The notes below the pieces were generated by a model. The model was not told the DNA's origin, searched no databases, and saw only the letters and a list, made by a program, of their open reading frames with translations. This document shows, in pieces, positions 1 to 9,472 of a DNA stretch of 64,000 bases. The stretch covers positions 372,001 to 436,000 of the forward strand of contig BCIG01000003.1 of NCBI GenBank assembly GCA_001599915.1, written 5' to 3'. Every line of letters begins with the position of its first letter. Position 1 is the first letter of the stretch. The DNA comes from Symbiotaphrina buchneri (Eukaryota > Ascomycota > Symbiotaphrinales > Symbiotaphrinaceae). The translations under genes and the position numbers were made by a program.

Positions 1-1529
1 CTAGCCCTGGAGCTTGATCTCACTGGGACCATGGGCCCACCAGGTGCAGCGGCTTCAGATGAACTTCCCGTAAAGCCAACTTGGGCATTTTCGTCCAATT
101 TTTTAAGCAAAGCAGAATATACACGGTGACTATCGATGTTAGGCCGATTCGACCCGCCTCCGTTACTGCCAGGGATAGGTTTTCGAAATATCGAATACGC
201 CCCCGATGTGGCAGTCCCATAAGGATTCCTTGAGAGAGATGATTTATGAGGACCACCGTTCTCTTGAATTATGGACAGTCGGTTGAACTCGCCCGAATAT
301 CCCGCAGATACCGGATTTGTGAATGTAGAATTAGTCCAACTGCTCACACGTGATGTCTCGTTATCCACCTCATCACTGGCCTGTTTGCTGCGGATACTGC
401 CATGTGCGGAAGCATACTCCTGAGATGGCGTAACCTGAGTCAACAATGGCACACGGGCATTTACCCTCGAAAGTGTAGTCCCATCCGGAGCAGGTATGTT
501 CTCGTAACCAACATGAACTCCTGAAACAGCAGGTACAGTATCTCCGTAGTGAGGCCTGCTTGCTTGGACCTGCTGAGCTGGAACCCCTTCAGCTTCAGAA
601 CTCCGTTTAAAGACGCGCTTGAGTCGTTTCTTGATCTTGATAGAGAGGTGTCGGGCTTTGTTCCCAAAGCCAGCAGTATCTGGACTAACAGAAATGACCT
701 GGTTGGGTGATGCAACAGCATTTCCAAGACTCGTCTGGCTGGAAGTCCGTACAGTCTTGCGTAAGGCTTTCTGCTGTCGACGACGGGCGAGTGAAGACAG
801 TATGAAAGAAGGGCGTTCCCGTAATCTTTGTTCTTGCACTTGGCGGAGATATTGGTCTCTTGCTTCTTGAACAGCTGCATCTTTATCCTGAGTGAGTCGC
901 ATGGAGCTGCGGTGCAACGACATTGAACGCATGATCTTGAGGCTTGGTCTGCGGGTATCTGCACTCTCTCGGGAGAAGCGCTCGGGCGTGCTTGCAGTAA
1001 ATATCACAGGAGTGAACTTTCGACCGCTGAAGAGAGATCGTGATCTGCGCAATCGACGGTATGAGGATGCGACTGAGACAGCATCGTCATCAATGCTTGG
1101 CCTGACTGGAACATTGGTGGTCACGAAGCTTTCTATCTTACTCTCCGCTGGACCAGTATATACAGAGCCGGACTTCTCACTGGAGGTAGAGGGACGGGGC
1201 TTGATCAAGGACTCTTTCCTCGCAGGAGTTGCAGCCGGACCAGTGAAACGAACACTCTGTCGCCTTCCCAGAGGAGGTTGTTGGCTGACTCTGTCCACGC
1301 TCATAGTACTATTTTTCCGTGTGAGGCCCGCTTGCTGAGGAGGTGCGGCATTTTTCCGGTCGTACGCGCGCTGGAAAGCTGCATTTGCGGCTGCAAATGC
1401 TTGCTGTCGCGCCTTTTCAGGATCCATCGGCTCGATTCTCACTTCATGTTCTCGTCTGCTTCTTGTCGACGCATTGGATCTCTTGCGCCTGGGGCGAGTT
1501 GAGCCGGTGGAGGCGGCTCGAGAGAGCAT
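1..1529 (-). CDS. Ser/Arg-rich conserved fungal protein, 3' end cut by the window edge
   Basis: A single reading frame stays open from an ATG at 1529-1527 to the left edge, about 509 codons, with no stop, so the C-terminus lies outside the window. The protein starts MLSRAAST, is rich in Ser, Arg and Thr, and looks largely disordered. There is an Ala/Gln-rich stretch near residues 37-50 (ARQQAFAAANAAFQRAY), a Glu/Gln/Arg-rich likely helix around residues 215-235 (AVQEARDQYLRQVQEQRLRE), and a strongly basic segment (HLSIKIKKRLKRVFKRS) near residue 290 that could bind nucleic acid or membranes or act as a nuclear signal. I do not recognise a catalytic domain. The long open frame and sensible composition make it a real gene; the function is unknown. 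The ATG is the first in this frame after upstream non-coding sequence. Confidence 0.75.
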   Translation of the reverse strand, partial: MLSRAASTGSTRPRRKRSNASTRSRREHEVRIEPMDPEKARQQAFAAANAAFQRAYDRKNAAPPQQAGLTRKNSTMSVDRVSQQPPLGRRQSVRFTGPAATPARKESLIKPRPSTSSEKSGSVYTGPAESKIESFVTTNVPVRPSIDDDAVSVASSYRRLRRSRSLFSGRKFTPVIFTASTPERFSRESADTRRPSLKIMRSMSLHRSSMRLTQDKDAAVQEARDQYLRQVQEQRLRERPSFILSSLARRRQQKALRKTVRTSSQTSLGNAVASPNQVISVSPDTAGFGNKARHLSIKIKKRLKRVFKRSSEAEGVPAQQVQASRPHYGDTVPAVSGVHVGYENIPAPDGTTLSRVNARVPLLTQVTPSQEYASAHGSIRSKQASDEVDNETSRVSSWTNSTFTNPVSAGYSGEFNRLSIIQENGGPHKSSLSRNPYGTATSGAYSIFRKPIPGSNGGGSNRPNIDSHRVYSALLKKLDENAQVGFTGSSSEAAAPGGPMVPVRSSSRA

Positions 1530-2310
1530 CGAATGCGCCCGATGTTATAAATGCAAGGTAACCAAAATGATACACACACAAGGTCGAGTCCACTCAGTGA
1601 ACCATCCAAAATTGGCGCGAGTGCGCTTTGCGAAGGCTTGTAGTCCAAAAAGAACGTGCGATGAAGAGTAGAGAGGGGAAAAGAGAGAGGCGGGGGAAAT
1701 AAACACGATGTGACTTAGCGCACAGAGTGTCTAGATATGGAAGGAACGGAGGAGACCATGAACAGGTCTATTCTCCTAAGAAAGGAAGGTACACTAATCT
1801 CCAGGTAGGTAGTTCAAAGGCAAATTGCACACCCCGGGAACGAAATAAGAGGATGGAACATCAAAAACGAAATTATCTGGTCCCTGATTGGATTCAGAGA
1901 TAGCAAGATTCAAGCCATGGTCATATACAGGGAAGACCGTGGCAGCAGCCTTTAAGACTTGCCGGTATGCATGCATTGTTCGCAGCTGACTAGCGGCTCG
2001 CGTTTGGTTGCCCTTGAGCCATGAAGATCGAAGAGTGTTAAATCTGGAGACTGCTGGAGCTGGACGAACACAGTCGAACATTTGAATCGCATTGCATGCT
2101 AGTCGTATGTACACAGTCTGTCAGCACAAGGTGCTTTTACCGACTGGCCTCCGAGAGTTCCCACAAGCGGACCGGTCCACAAAATAACGCCGGTCGGTGA
2201 AGGACCATCAATGCTGCGAGTGCCATCCTCCAGGACGCAATCCCTTGTCCACCATCAGAGCCATGATCGCGCCTCCTGCTGTCTCTGTTGCCTTTCCATT
2301 CAATCGACCT
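1530..2310. other. intergenic, with one weak small ORF
   Basis: This lies between the start of the Ser/Arg-rich gene and the end of nuo9.5. On the minus strand an ATG at 2081-2079 opens a 95-codon frame ending at 1794 (starts MFDCVRPAPA, ends NLPLNYLPGD). It contains a plausible hydrophilic-to-hydrophobic pattern, but I know no family for it. It may be a small gene, an exon of something longer, or chance. I see no other gene here. Confidence 0.3.
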
Positions 2311-2657
2311 CTACTCGTCTTCAAACCCTCGTGGTATCTTCCTTGGTCCAGTTGGGACTGTGTGAAAGGAGAGAGTCAGCACGGTATTCACGAGATCGCT
2401 AATGACTGCAGACTCCCGTTCTTTCGAAGGGCCATCTATTCCGAAGTCGGGACGAGGAACTACTTACTAGGATATGTCATTGGAATGGGAGGTCTTCCAA
2501 TCTGATCGCCGAATAGCCTTCTGATAGGAGGGGCAATGACAAGCGTGACAGGACCCATGGAGCCGATCAAGATAGAGTAGAAGATCGCTGGCTTCTCCCG
2601 TGCTGCCCAGCTGCAGTAGCGCAAGGGCTGCCGCCAGAAGTAAGGCGCAGTCGACAT
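2311..2657 (-). CDS. nuo9.5: NADH:ubiquinone oxidoreductase 9.5 kDa subunit
   Basis: Accessory subunit of mitochondrial complex I in the inner membrane. Exons are 2657-2468 and 2357-2311, separated by a 110-bp intron (GTAAGT...CACAG), and give 78 residues. The protein starts MSTAPYFWRQPLRYCSWA, has EKPAIFYS just before one hydrophobic segment (about residues 25-45, ILIGSMGPVTLVIAPP), then IRRLFGD, MTYPIP and a C-terminal PTGPRKIPRGFEDE. This whole pattern is that of the fungal 9.5-kDa subunit, and the length fits. The spliced second exon restores the family C-terminus, which supports the intron. It is transcribed divergently from WBP1 across about 326 bp. Confidence 0.9.
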
Positions 2658-2983
2658 CTCGAATAGGGATGCGGAATGTAGTTGTTTTTTGTATCTCGAT
2701 CCGTTGCCCTCGTGAATGCAGCACGCCCAGGGAGCAGGTGTGATTATGCTTGCCGCATGGAACGACTAGGTGCATCTGTATCTGGTGATGGAGTTGAGGT
2801 TCGGCAGCCGTAACGTCTCGTTGCTTGGCGGTCCGCCCTAGGCCGAAAAGGAAGGGCGGAAACGGCCACCTATGCAGAGCTACCTGTACGCGTATGAACT
2901 CGTACCTTATCCCGCAGCTCATGTCTTGGCCATTATTGAGATCTTCCCATCTGCTTCCCAAGTGAAAGGAGGTTTCTTTCAAG
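2658..2983. promoter_or_regulatory. shared divergent promoter region of nuo9.5 and WBP1
   Basis: These 326 bp separate the start codons of two divergently transcribed genes, so both promoters and both 5' UTRs must lie here. I see no clear TATA box. The assignment rests on the gene arrangement only. Confidence 0.5.
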
Positions 2984-4564
2984 ATGCGGTGGGTGCTCTC
3001 AGTACTATTCATAGCCCTTCTGGGCGCAGTGGAAGCACTGAGCGTCACCGGCAATAGACTGCTGGTAGTTTCGGAAGAAGCTACGGACAAGCAGCGATTC
3101 TCGAGCTTCTTTACAGACCTGGAATGTATGGAACCTCAATTGCACTCCTCCGTCAGGCTATCTGCACACAATCCACAAGCTAATTACCTGGTCAATAGCT
3201 CGTGGTTACACATTATCCTTCGAGTCTCCGAAGAACGACAAGTTGTCTTTATTTATACATGCCGAGCGAGCCTACGATCATATCCTCCTCCTTCCTTCCA
3301 AATCAAAAGGTAGGCATCGATCCAAACGGATGTGCGGCTTGCCCTGACATCAATTAGGCCTTGGCCCAGCTCTGACACCTAATTTACTTCTTCAATTCAT
3401 CAACAATGCCGGGAATATTCTCCTCACCCTTTCTTCCGGAAGCCCCACCCCTTCCGCAATTGCCTCGCTGCTCCTTGAGCTCGACATCCAGCTTCCGCCC
3501 GAGAGGAACTCTCTTGTAGTTGATCATTTCAACTATGATACTTTGTCTGCATCTGAAAAGCACGATGTGTTGCTGCTCCCTCGACCTGAGCCTCTCCGCC
3601 CCGATGTCAAGAATTACTTTGGAGGAGAGGGGCTGCTTGCTTTCCCTCGTGGCGTCGGTCAGGTCCTAGGGGCGGAGAGCGCACTCCTTGCGCCCGTCTT
3701 GAAAGCGCCGAGTACTGCGTATGCCTACAACACAAAAGACGAAGCGGAAGCTGTTGAAGATCCGTTCGCTGTTGGTCAACAGTTGAACCTGGTTTCTACC
3801 ATGCAAGCAAGGAATAATGCACGTTTCACTGTTCTTGGCTCTGCTGAGATGCTCGAGGATAAGTGGTTTGAAGCCAAGGTGAAAAAAGTAGGAAAGGGTG
3901 CAGCGGAGAGTAAGACCGCGAACAGAGAATTCGCAAAGGAGATCTCCGCGTGGACATTCCATGAAATTGGTGTTTTGAAGGTCTGGCGAATGGAACACTC
4001 ATTGGTTTCATCGGCCTCGGAGATTTCGAATAGCAGCTTGAGCCGAATTGGTGAATCTAACCCTACAATCTACAGGGTCAAGAATGATGTGGTAAGTTCG
4101 GAGACGGCCAATTTGATGGACTGAACTGATGCGATCCACAGACCTTCTCGATTGAGCTATCGGAGTACTCGTATGATGGATTCATTCCGTTTGAGGTCCC
4201 AGATGCCGACAGCCTTCAACTGGAGTTTAGCATGCTGTCCCCCTTCCATCGTCTTGAACTCACTCCCACGAGCAAGACTGGAACCAGTACGATATTCAGT
4301 ACCTCTTTCACCATACCAGATCAACACGGTATCTTCACCTTCCGGGTGAACTACAAGCGGCCGTTCTTGACAAATGTCGATGAGAAGGAGACGGTCACTG
4401 TTAGGCACTATGCACACGACGAGTTTCCTCGGAGTTGGCGCATCAGTGGGGGATGGGTGTGGATTGCGGGTATTTGGACTGTGGTGGTGGGATGGCTCGC
4501 CTTTGTGGCTCTCTGGCTATGGTGTGAACCCGTCAGGGATGTGGGCGCAAAGAAAAACCAATGA
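2984..4564 (+). CDS. WBP1: oligosaccharyltransferase subunit WBP1 (OST48)
   Basis: Essential non-catalytic subunit of the ER oligosaccharyltransferase that moves the dolichol-linked glycan to Asn in nascent proteins. Exons 2984-3125, 3199-3309, 3358-4091 and 4142-4564 (introns 73, 48 and 50 bp) give 469 residues. Seen: a signal peptide (MRWVLSVLFIALLGAVEA), the N-terminal OST48 segment (VTGNRLLVVSEE, RGYTLSFESPKND, AYDHILLLPSKSKGLG), the family segment LVVDHFNYD, a late luminal domain (IPDQHGIFTFRVNYKRP) and one C-terminal membrane helix (about residues 430-455). The last four residues are KKNQ, a KKXX ER-retrieval signal like that of yeast Wbp1. Each splice join restores family sequence. It is convergent with PET191. 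Confidence 0.95.
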
Positions 4565-4890
4565 ACAGCATGGGATGGTGTTATGATTTATTTACAGCTA
4601 TTGTATCATACTGAAAAAGCCTGGGAATATAAAGGAAGATAACCTTGCAATAGATGCGATTTTCGAGATTGTATCTTCTGCCTGTTTGGAGCGCACTGTC
4701 CCGAGCTTGATTCAGAACTGGGGTGCGGAACCTCCGGGAAGCCATGAGCGGAGGATCTGTATCCCATAACCATCCCAACCAAATGCTGAAATGAATCCTA
4801 TAGTTTTAGAACAGCCTGGAACGCCTTCTGATGCGATTCTGTACAGTGGACCAGCAGTGACGCAGACCAAGTGCCTCGCCAATAACCCGT
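4565..4890. other. convergent 3' intergenic region
   Basis: These 326 bp between the stops of WBP1 (+) and PET191 (-) probably hold the two 3' UTRs. I see no gene. Confidence 0.5.
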
Positions 4891-5309
4891 TCAATATCTC
4901 CTCCCACCATTTAATTCCTCCTCGAGCCTTTCCTCCCCTGCAGTCTGCTTAACGGTACCAAAAGCCGGCTTCCCACCGTATAAATGATTGCCCGGTTCGC
5001 TACTGCCAGACTCTATCTCCTGACTCACAGCCATCGGTCTGTTTCCTCGGAACCGTTTTCGCATGTCGATCATACCGCGTTTGCATTCCGCATATCCTTT
5101 CTTAAGCTGCTGGCATCGGGTAGGCAGCGTGTCATAGAGCGGTTCTCGGAGACAATCAGCTGGTTTATTCCGTTTGATGAGCACGCAGTCGCTATTCTGG
5201 AGGCATAGAGCCAACGCCGCGCCTGTAGAGGGAGATGTGTGTCAGTGGGTGTTTGACGGATCTTAGACGCATAAGAGGTCGTACGGATGTCTTTGCAGGA
5301 CGAGGGCAT
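4891..5309 (-). CDS. PET191: cytochrome c oxidase assembly factor PET191 (COA5)
   Basis: Mitochondrial intermembrane-space twin-CX9C-type protein needed for cytochrome c oxidase assembly. Exon 1 is only 25 nt (5309-5285), then a 62-bp intron (GTACGA...CTACAG), then exon 2 (5222-4891); 118 residues. The join gives MPSSCKDIRAALALCLQNSDC. The conserved cysteines follow in order (CKDIRAALALC spacing, NSDC, ADCL, RCQQLKKGYAEC), then RGMIDMRKRFRGN, the hallmark of the family. The tail after RFRGN, to GGRRY, is a fungal extension that looks disordered. No classical presequence is seen, as expected for import by Mia40. It is head to head with the lipase gene. Confidence 0.93.
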
Positions 5310-5769
5310 CCTGCTGATGCTGAAGTAGTGAACGCAATTATCACCGAGCTATTAGAGGCATGTTCTGGCGGTGCAGCGGTCGTCTTCTGGAGCTGCTGGG
5401 TCAAGAGCGAGCGTCTGGTGATTTCTCGGGATACAGATCCAATTCCGCGAGGTCACGTGCTGGCGACCTCGTTCACATGTTCGAGATGGGCACCGTTTAT
5501 ATGACGTCGGCTGCTCATTGGCCGGAAAGGTCAATGGCCGCCATTGCGCTTCCACCAACAGTTGACTGTTTGCCTATCTCCCATCCTCCATATTTATCAG
5601 GGCAATTGACCCCAGATATCACTTGAACGCTTATAACTTAGGACAACTTCAGTTTGCTCACCGGATGCATGAATAACAGCCAGGAGATTCGCAAAAGGGG
5701 CTACGCAACAACGAATAACGGCTCGTGCTCGGATTGCTGAGGTCTCAGAGGGCAGCCTGGTTCAGCGCG
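5310..5769. promoter_or_regulatory. divergent promoter region with E-box, CRE-like and CCAAT elements
   Basis: These 460 bp between the PET191 and lipase start codons contain CACGTG (5454-5459), TGACGTC (5502-5508) and ATTGG, the reverse of a CCAAT box (5517-5521). In fungi such sites are bound by bHLH, bZIP (CRE-type) and HAP-complex factors, respectively. They sit within 70 bp of each other. Function is inferred from the motifs and arrangement only. Confidence 0.45.
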
Positions 5770-7907
5770 ATGCTGCGATTCCCATTCATTGGCCGTCTAG
5801 CATGGAGGGAATATCTTGCAATACTCGGCTCTTTGATCCTCATCGGACTTGAAAGCTTTCTCCGGGTCGCGACCTTAGCCCTACCTCAACCTGTTATCCG
5901 CTTCTGCTACAATCGTTCTCGGACTCTGTTCGAATACCTATCCTCTTCGACATCTCGGCGATCGCGGGCAAAGAAGCCCTCAATTGTGGCCGCTATTGGC
6001 GATGCGGACGACTTTGTCGACCTCTGCGAGCTATACGGGTATTATGCAGAAGAGCATGTGGTCCAAACAGGAGACGGGTACCTGCTGGGGTTGCACAGGC
6101 TGGGATGGAGAAAGGGCGAGGAAGATAAGAAGGTCAATGCTGGGCATGGCAGCCTGAAGAAAAAGGTGGTATATCTGCATCATGGTCTTTTGATGAACAG
6201 TGAGGTGTGGGTTTGCATAACAGACAAAGAGAGGTGCCTGCCGTTCGAGCTTGTCGACCGAGGGTACGATGTCTGGGTAAGCTCTCTTCAATCAGTCTGG
6301 CGTATGATGCAAAACCGCTGACACCACATAGTTGGGTAACAATCGAGGAAACAAGTACTCGAAGAAGTCAACGCACCATTCTCCGACATCACCGCACTTC
6401 TGGAATTTCTCTATGGATCAGTTCGCTTTTCATGACATTCCCGATAGCATCGATTATATCCTCAACACCACAGGGCAGCCTTCATTATCTTATATTGGCT
6501 TCTCACAAGGCACAGGTCAGTATCAAGTCCAGGGCTACTGTGGGGGTCGAGACAATTGCTGAAACATAGTCCAGCCCAAGCATTTGCAGCCCTTTCGATC
6601 CATCCGAAACTCAATGACCGAGTGGATGTGTTCATTGCCCTCGCTCCAGCCATGTCTCCAGCGGGCTTGAGCAATAGTGTCGTCGACACCCTTGTCAAAG
6701 TATCTCCTGACCTTATCTTCCTCGCTTTCTGAAGAAAAAGCATCCTGAGCTCCGCAACAATGTGGCAGGGGATCTTGTACCCGCCCATATTCGTCCGTCT
6801 CATAGACATCTCCCTCTCTTTTCTCTTCAACTGGAGGGGGAAGAATATATCTCCTCATCAGAAGCTCGCCGCATACCCTCATCTATATTCATTCACTTCG
6901 ACGAAGAGCGTTGTACATTGGTTCCAGATCATTAGGAACAAGTCCTTCCAGATGTACGACGATGAGGTCCAAGCACCGCTCCGCATCACGGCTGGAGCGA
7001 AGTACTACAAGGTTCCCAGGTTTCCAACGAGGAACATCAAAACTCCCATCATCCTGGTGTACGGCGGAAACGATAGTCTGGTGGATGTCAAGGTCATGCT
7101 CAAGGAATTGCCAAAACATACAGTTGCGAAAGAGGTATGCCTGTTTCTCGTAATGCGTGGTTGTTTTTACTGACCTATATCCAGATACCTCATTTCGAAC
7201 ACCTCGATTTCCTCTGGGGCGCGGATGTCCATAATCTTGTGTTTCCCCACGTCTTCTCCGCTCTAGAAACCTACGCACATTCAAACCAGATCAGCTTAAT
7301 GCCATCATACAATAATGACGCACTGAACAACGCAAACACGCCATCCTACTTGGACGGGGAGCCTTTTCCCAAGGTCCAGGCTATTACCACTGGGGCAACC
7401 GACGGCGCCCAAGACGTCCCGGAACGGGATGGAGAGGATCCCTCAACAGCCGTGAATGGGAAAAGCTATGCCGGCGCGGCCAAGCAACCGCCTAAGCGTG
7501 GTGAAGGCGACATGATCGTTCCACCACCAGGGGAGCAGTTAGCAGATTCGACTGACCCAAACCACGCATCTCGCAAGCGTTTGCGGCTTACAGAGGATGG
7601 CTTAAGTTCCGCGGAAGCTACCGGCGAGTCCACAGGTAACTCTCCGGTGACGACAACGCCGAAACAACGGCAACCGCTTCCGGTGCCGCTGAGAAAGGAG
7701 ACGCGGAGCGATAGTTTGGCGAGCAGTCGTAGCGAGGACAGTGTGGGAAGTCTGAGCGAAAGGAGAGTCGGGCAGGGTGGAATCAGTGTAGGCACGGGAA
7801 GGGCTGTGGCAAGCGTGACGAGGGGTCTCGCAGCTGCAGGTGGGCTTGACGCCGGTGATGGTGGAGGCCCTGTGGGAGGGGGCCGGAAGAATGGGAGGGG
7901 GAAGTGA
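5770..7907 (+). CDS. acid lipase / sterol esterase (TGL1/YEH type) with an in-frame TGA
   Basis: Alpha/beta hydrolase expected to cleave steryl esters or triacylglycerols, probably at lipid droplets or membranes. Exons 5770-6276, 6332-6515, 6575-7134 and 7185-7907 would give 658 codons. Seen: an N-terminal hydrophobic helix (about residues 12-33), the lipase segment with TGDGYLLGLHRL and LHHGLLMNSEVW, the nucleophile elbow GFSQG (Ser about 227), the acid region GGNDSLVD and the His region IPHFEHLDFLWG, then a long disordered tail. Odd: codon 283 (6730-6732) is TGA where relatives have Gly (AF-G-RKS). The frame continues open and conserved after it, and no in-frame GT-AG intron removes only this codon. 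The start is the first in-frame ATG. The family is sure; whether a full protein is made is not. Confidence 0.8.
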
Positions 7908-8689
7908 TTGGACCTTGAGCAGAACTGATTGGTCGACTGGTTTTTGATAATGATGACAGTCTGCTATAGAGCAGCATTGGATGTCGCTCTGCCTCATCTT
8001 GGCTTCGTTGCATTGTATAGGCGGGACTCATTGACATAGCGCATGACACAGCGGTGGTCAGAAGTGGACTGTCTGAACCCTCATGGTTCAATGGATTCAG
8101 AATAGAGATTGAATTGTCTAAACGAGTGTGTATAATGAAAGAAAAACAGAACTTGATGATAACGACAAGAACGAATGGATGTCAGCTGCAGTAGAACAGC
8201 AAGTAGACCCCTTTACCAGAAAGGGGCTTAGTCCCCGTGTGCATGCCTCCTCATGAGATGAATCATGGGCGGCAGCACACAAAGGTATGGAAGAAGAGGG
8301 AAGTGGACAACAAACAAACACAGTAGCAGAATAAATATCAGATGACTGTCAACGATAGGATGCAAGGTCCAGCCAGAAGCAGCAAGGAAAACAATAAGAC
8401 ATGGAGAGAAGTAGATCAGAATGAGCGACAAGGTCAGAAAATACTTGATGAGGAAAGGGAAGGAAAGGAGTACCAAGTGATTGTGTCGAAGATAACGATG
8501 AGGAGAGCACCCATCCTGATGAGGTGCGAAAGAGTGACTGGAGGTTAGAATGCGCGGCATTCTAACAGAAAGGATGACTGCATAGCAAGTCTTCCTGCAC
8601 GCTTGTCCAGCCATGGGCTACCTTGCAGGAAGACAGCCATGACTTGGACAAAGACGCACAAGATCTCAACAGAAGCCTGAGGCCACTGC
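7908..8689. other. intergenic, convergent 3' ends
   Basis: Lies between the stop of the lipase and the stop of the zinc-ribbon gene. It has several short chance frames, one with hydrophobic runs on the minus strand (8228-8614). I see no gene. Confidence 0.4.
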
Positions 8690-9028
8690 CTAGGGATACG
8701 TGTAACAGTAGTAGCACCTGTAGTGTTGGCAGGAGGCTCTCACACAAACCTCAGGAGAGAGAGCAGGATTGTTCGTCTCGCCGCAGAAGTGACACACCCA
8801 CCAACCACTCATCGAAGGTCCCCGAGTCGCCATGTATGAAGTACTGCCGTTGCCGTTGGACTGGGCTTGACCCCATTGACGGGAGTACGTTGTCCCCGCA
8901 AGCCATACTTTGCAGGAGCGACAAGGTGCATGGCCGCAACATGGGCATACAAGATTGTTTGCATACAGCATGGGCCCCCTTTCGCAACGACAGCACGCCC
9001 AGGAGTCCTCTGGCATAAGGCGAGACAT
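8690..9028 (-). CDS. small protein with two zinc-ribbon-like Cys modules
   Basis: An uninterrupted 112-codon frame from ATG 9028-9026 to the stop at 8692-8690. It holds two similar modules of the form W-x-C-x2-C ... C-x2/4-C-x-H-x2-C-x2-C. The first is about residues 10-40 (SWACCRC, then VCPCCGHAPCRSC); the second is about residues 75-107 (WWVCHFC, then CVRASCQHYRCYYC). Each has six Cys and one His, suggesting a treble-clef or ribbon fold that binds zinc. This pattern resembles small Cys-rich proteins of unknown function common in Eurotiomycetes. The linker is Gly/Ser/Asn-rich. No partner or pathway can be deduced. A minus-strand TATA-like TATAAAA lies at 9472-9466, about 440 bp upstream, which would leave a long 5' UTR. 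Confidence 0.6.
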   Translation of the reverse strand: MSRLMPEDSWACCRCERGPMLYANNLVCPCCGHAPCRSCKVWLAGTTYSRQWGQAQSNGNGSTSYMATRGPSMSGWWVCHFCGETNNPALSPEVCVRASCQHYRCYYCYTYP

Positions 9029-9465
9029 TGGATTCGTCTTGGTGGAAGACTTGAGGGCGGTGAAAGGTTTGAATCAGTGGCTCCAGGGGTAGTAGCCAGC
9101 TGCTCAGCGAATAGTATCCTAGCGAAAGCAGAAGCCGGACTCAATATCCCGGCCAAAGCTACCTCAGAGAGTAAGTCTTCTTTTTGCTGACGATATGGAA
9201 AGTAGGTACAGACCTCGCAAATTGATGAGATAACTGCACTACTCTCCCAACGAAGAGGCCGCCTCCAACCGGTGGGACGGCAAGAGAGTGTGTTGAGTTA
9301 CAGAAAGAAGGTAGAAGTAGAGAGGTCTCTCAAAGAGCCCTGGAAGCTGCAAGATGACAGCGAAGAGATAAAACAAAGTGAACCAAGCTGAGAGACTTGG
9401 AAAGAGAGACTTGAAGAAGACGATGTGCGATGAATGTGATGTTGGACGACGAGGTGCTGGAAAGG

Positions 9466-9472
9466 TTTTATA
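9466..9472 (-). promoter_or_regulatory. TATA-like box
   Basis: TATAAAA reads on the minus strand upstream of the zinc-ribbon gene. It could place transcription start near 9430. Motif match only. Confidence 0.35.

Noticed and set aside
2467-3090. A 207-codon minus frame upstream of WBP1
   Set aside because: It overlaps nuo9.5 in another frame and the first WBP1 exon on the other strand; both of those are solid.
6700-6768. An in-frame intron that would remove the lipase TGA
   Set aside because: It would delete about 23 conserved residues including the SSATMWQ segment; kept only as a possibility to be tested by RNA data.
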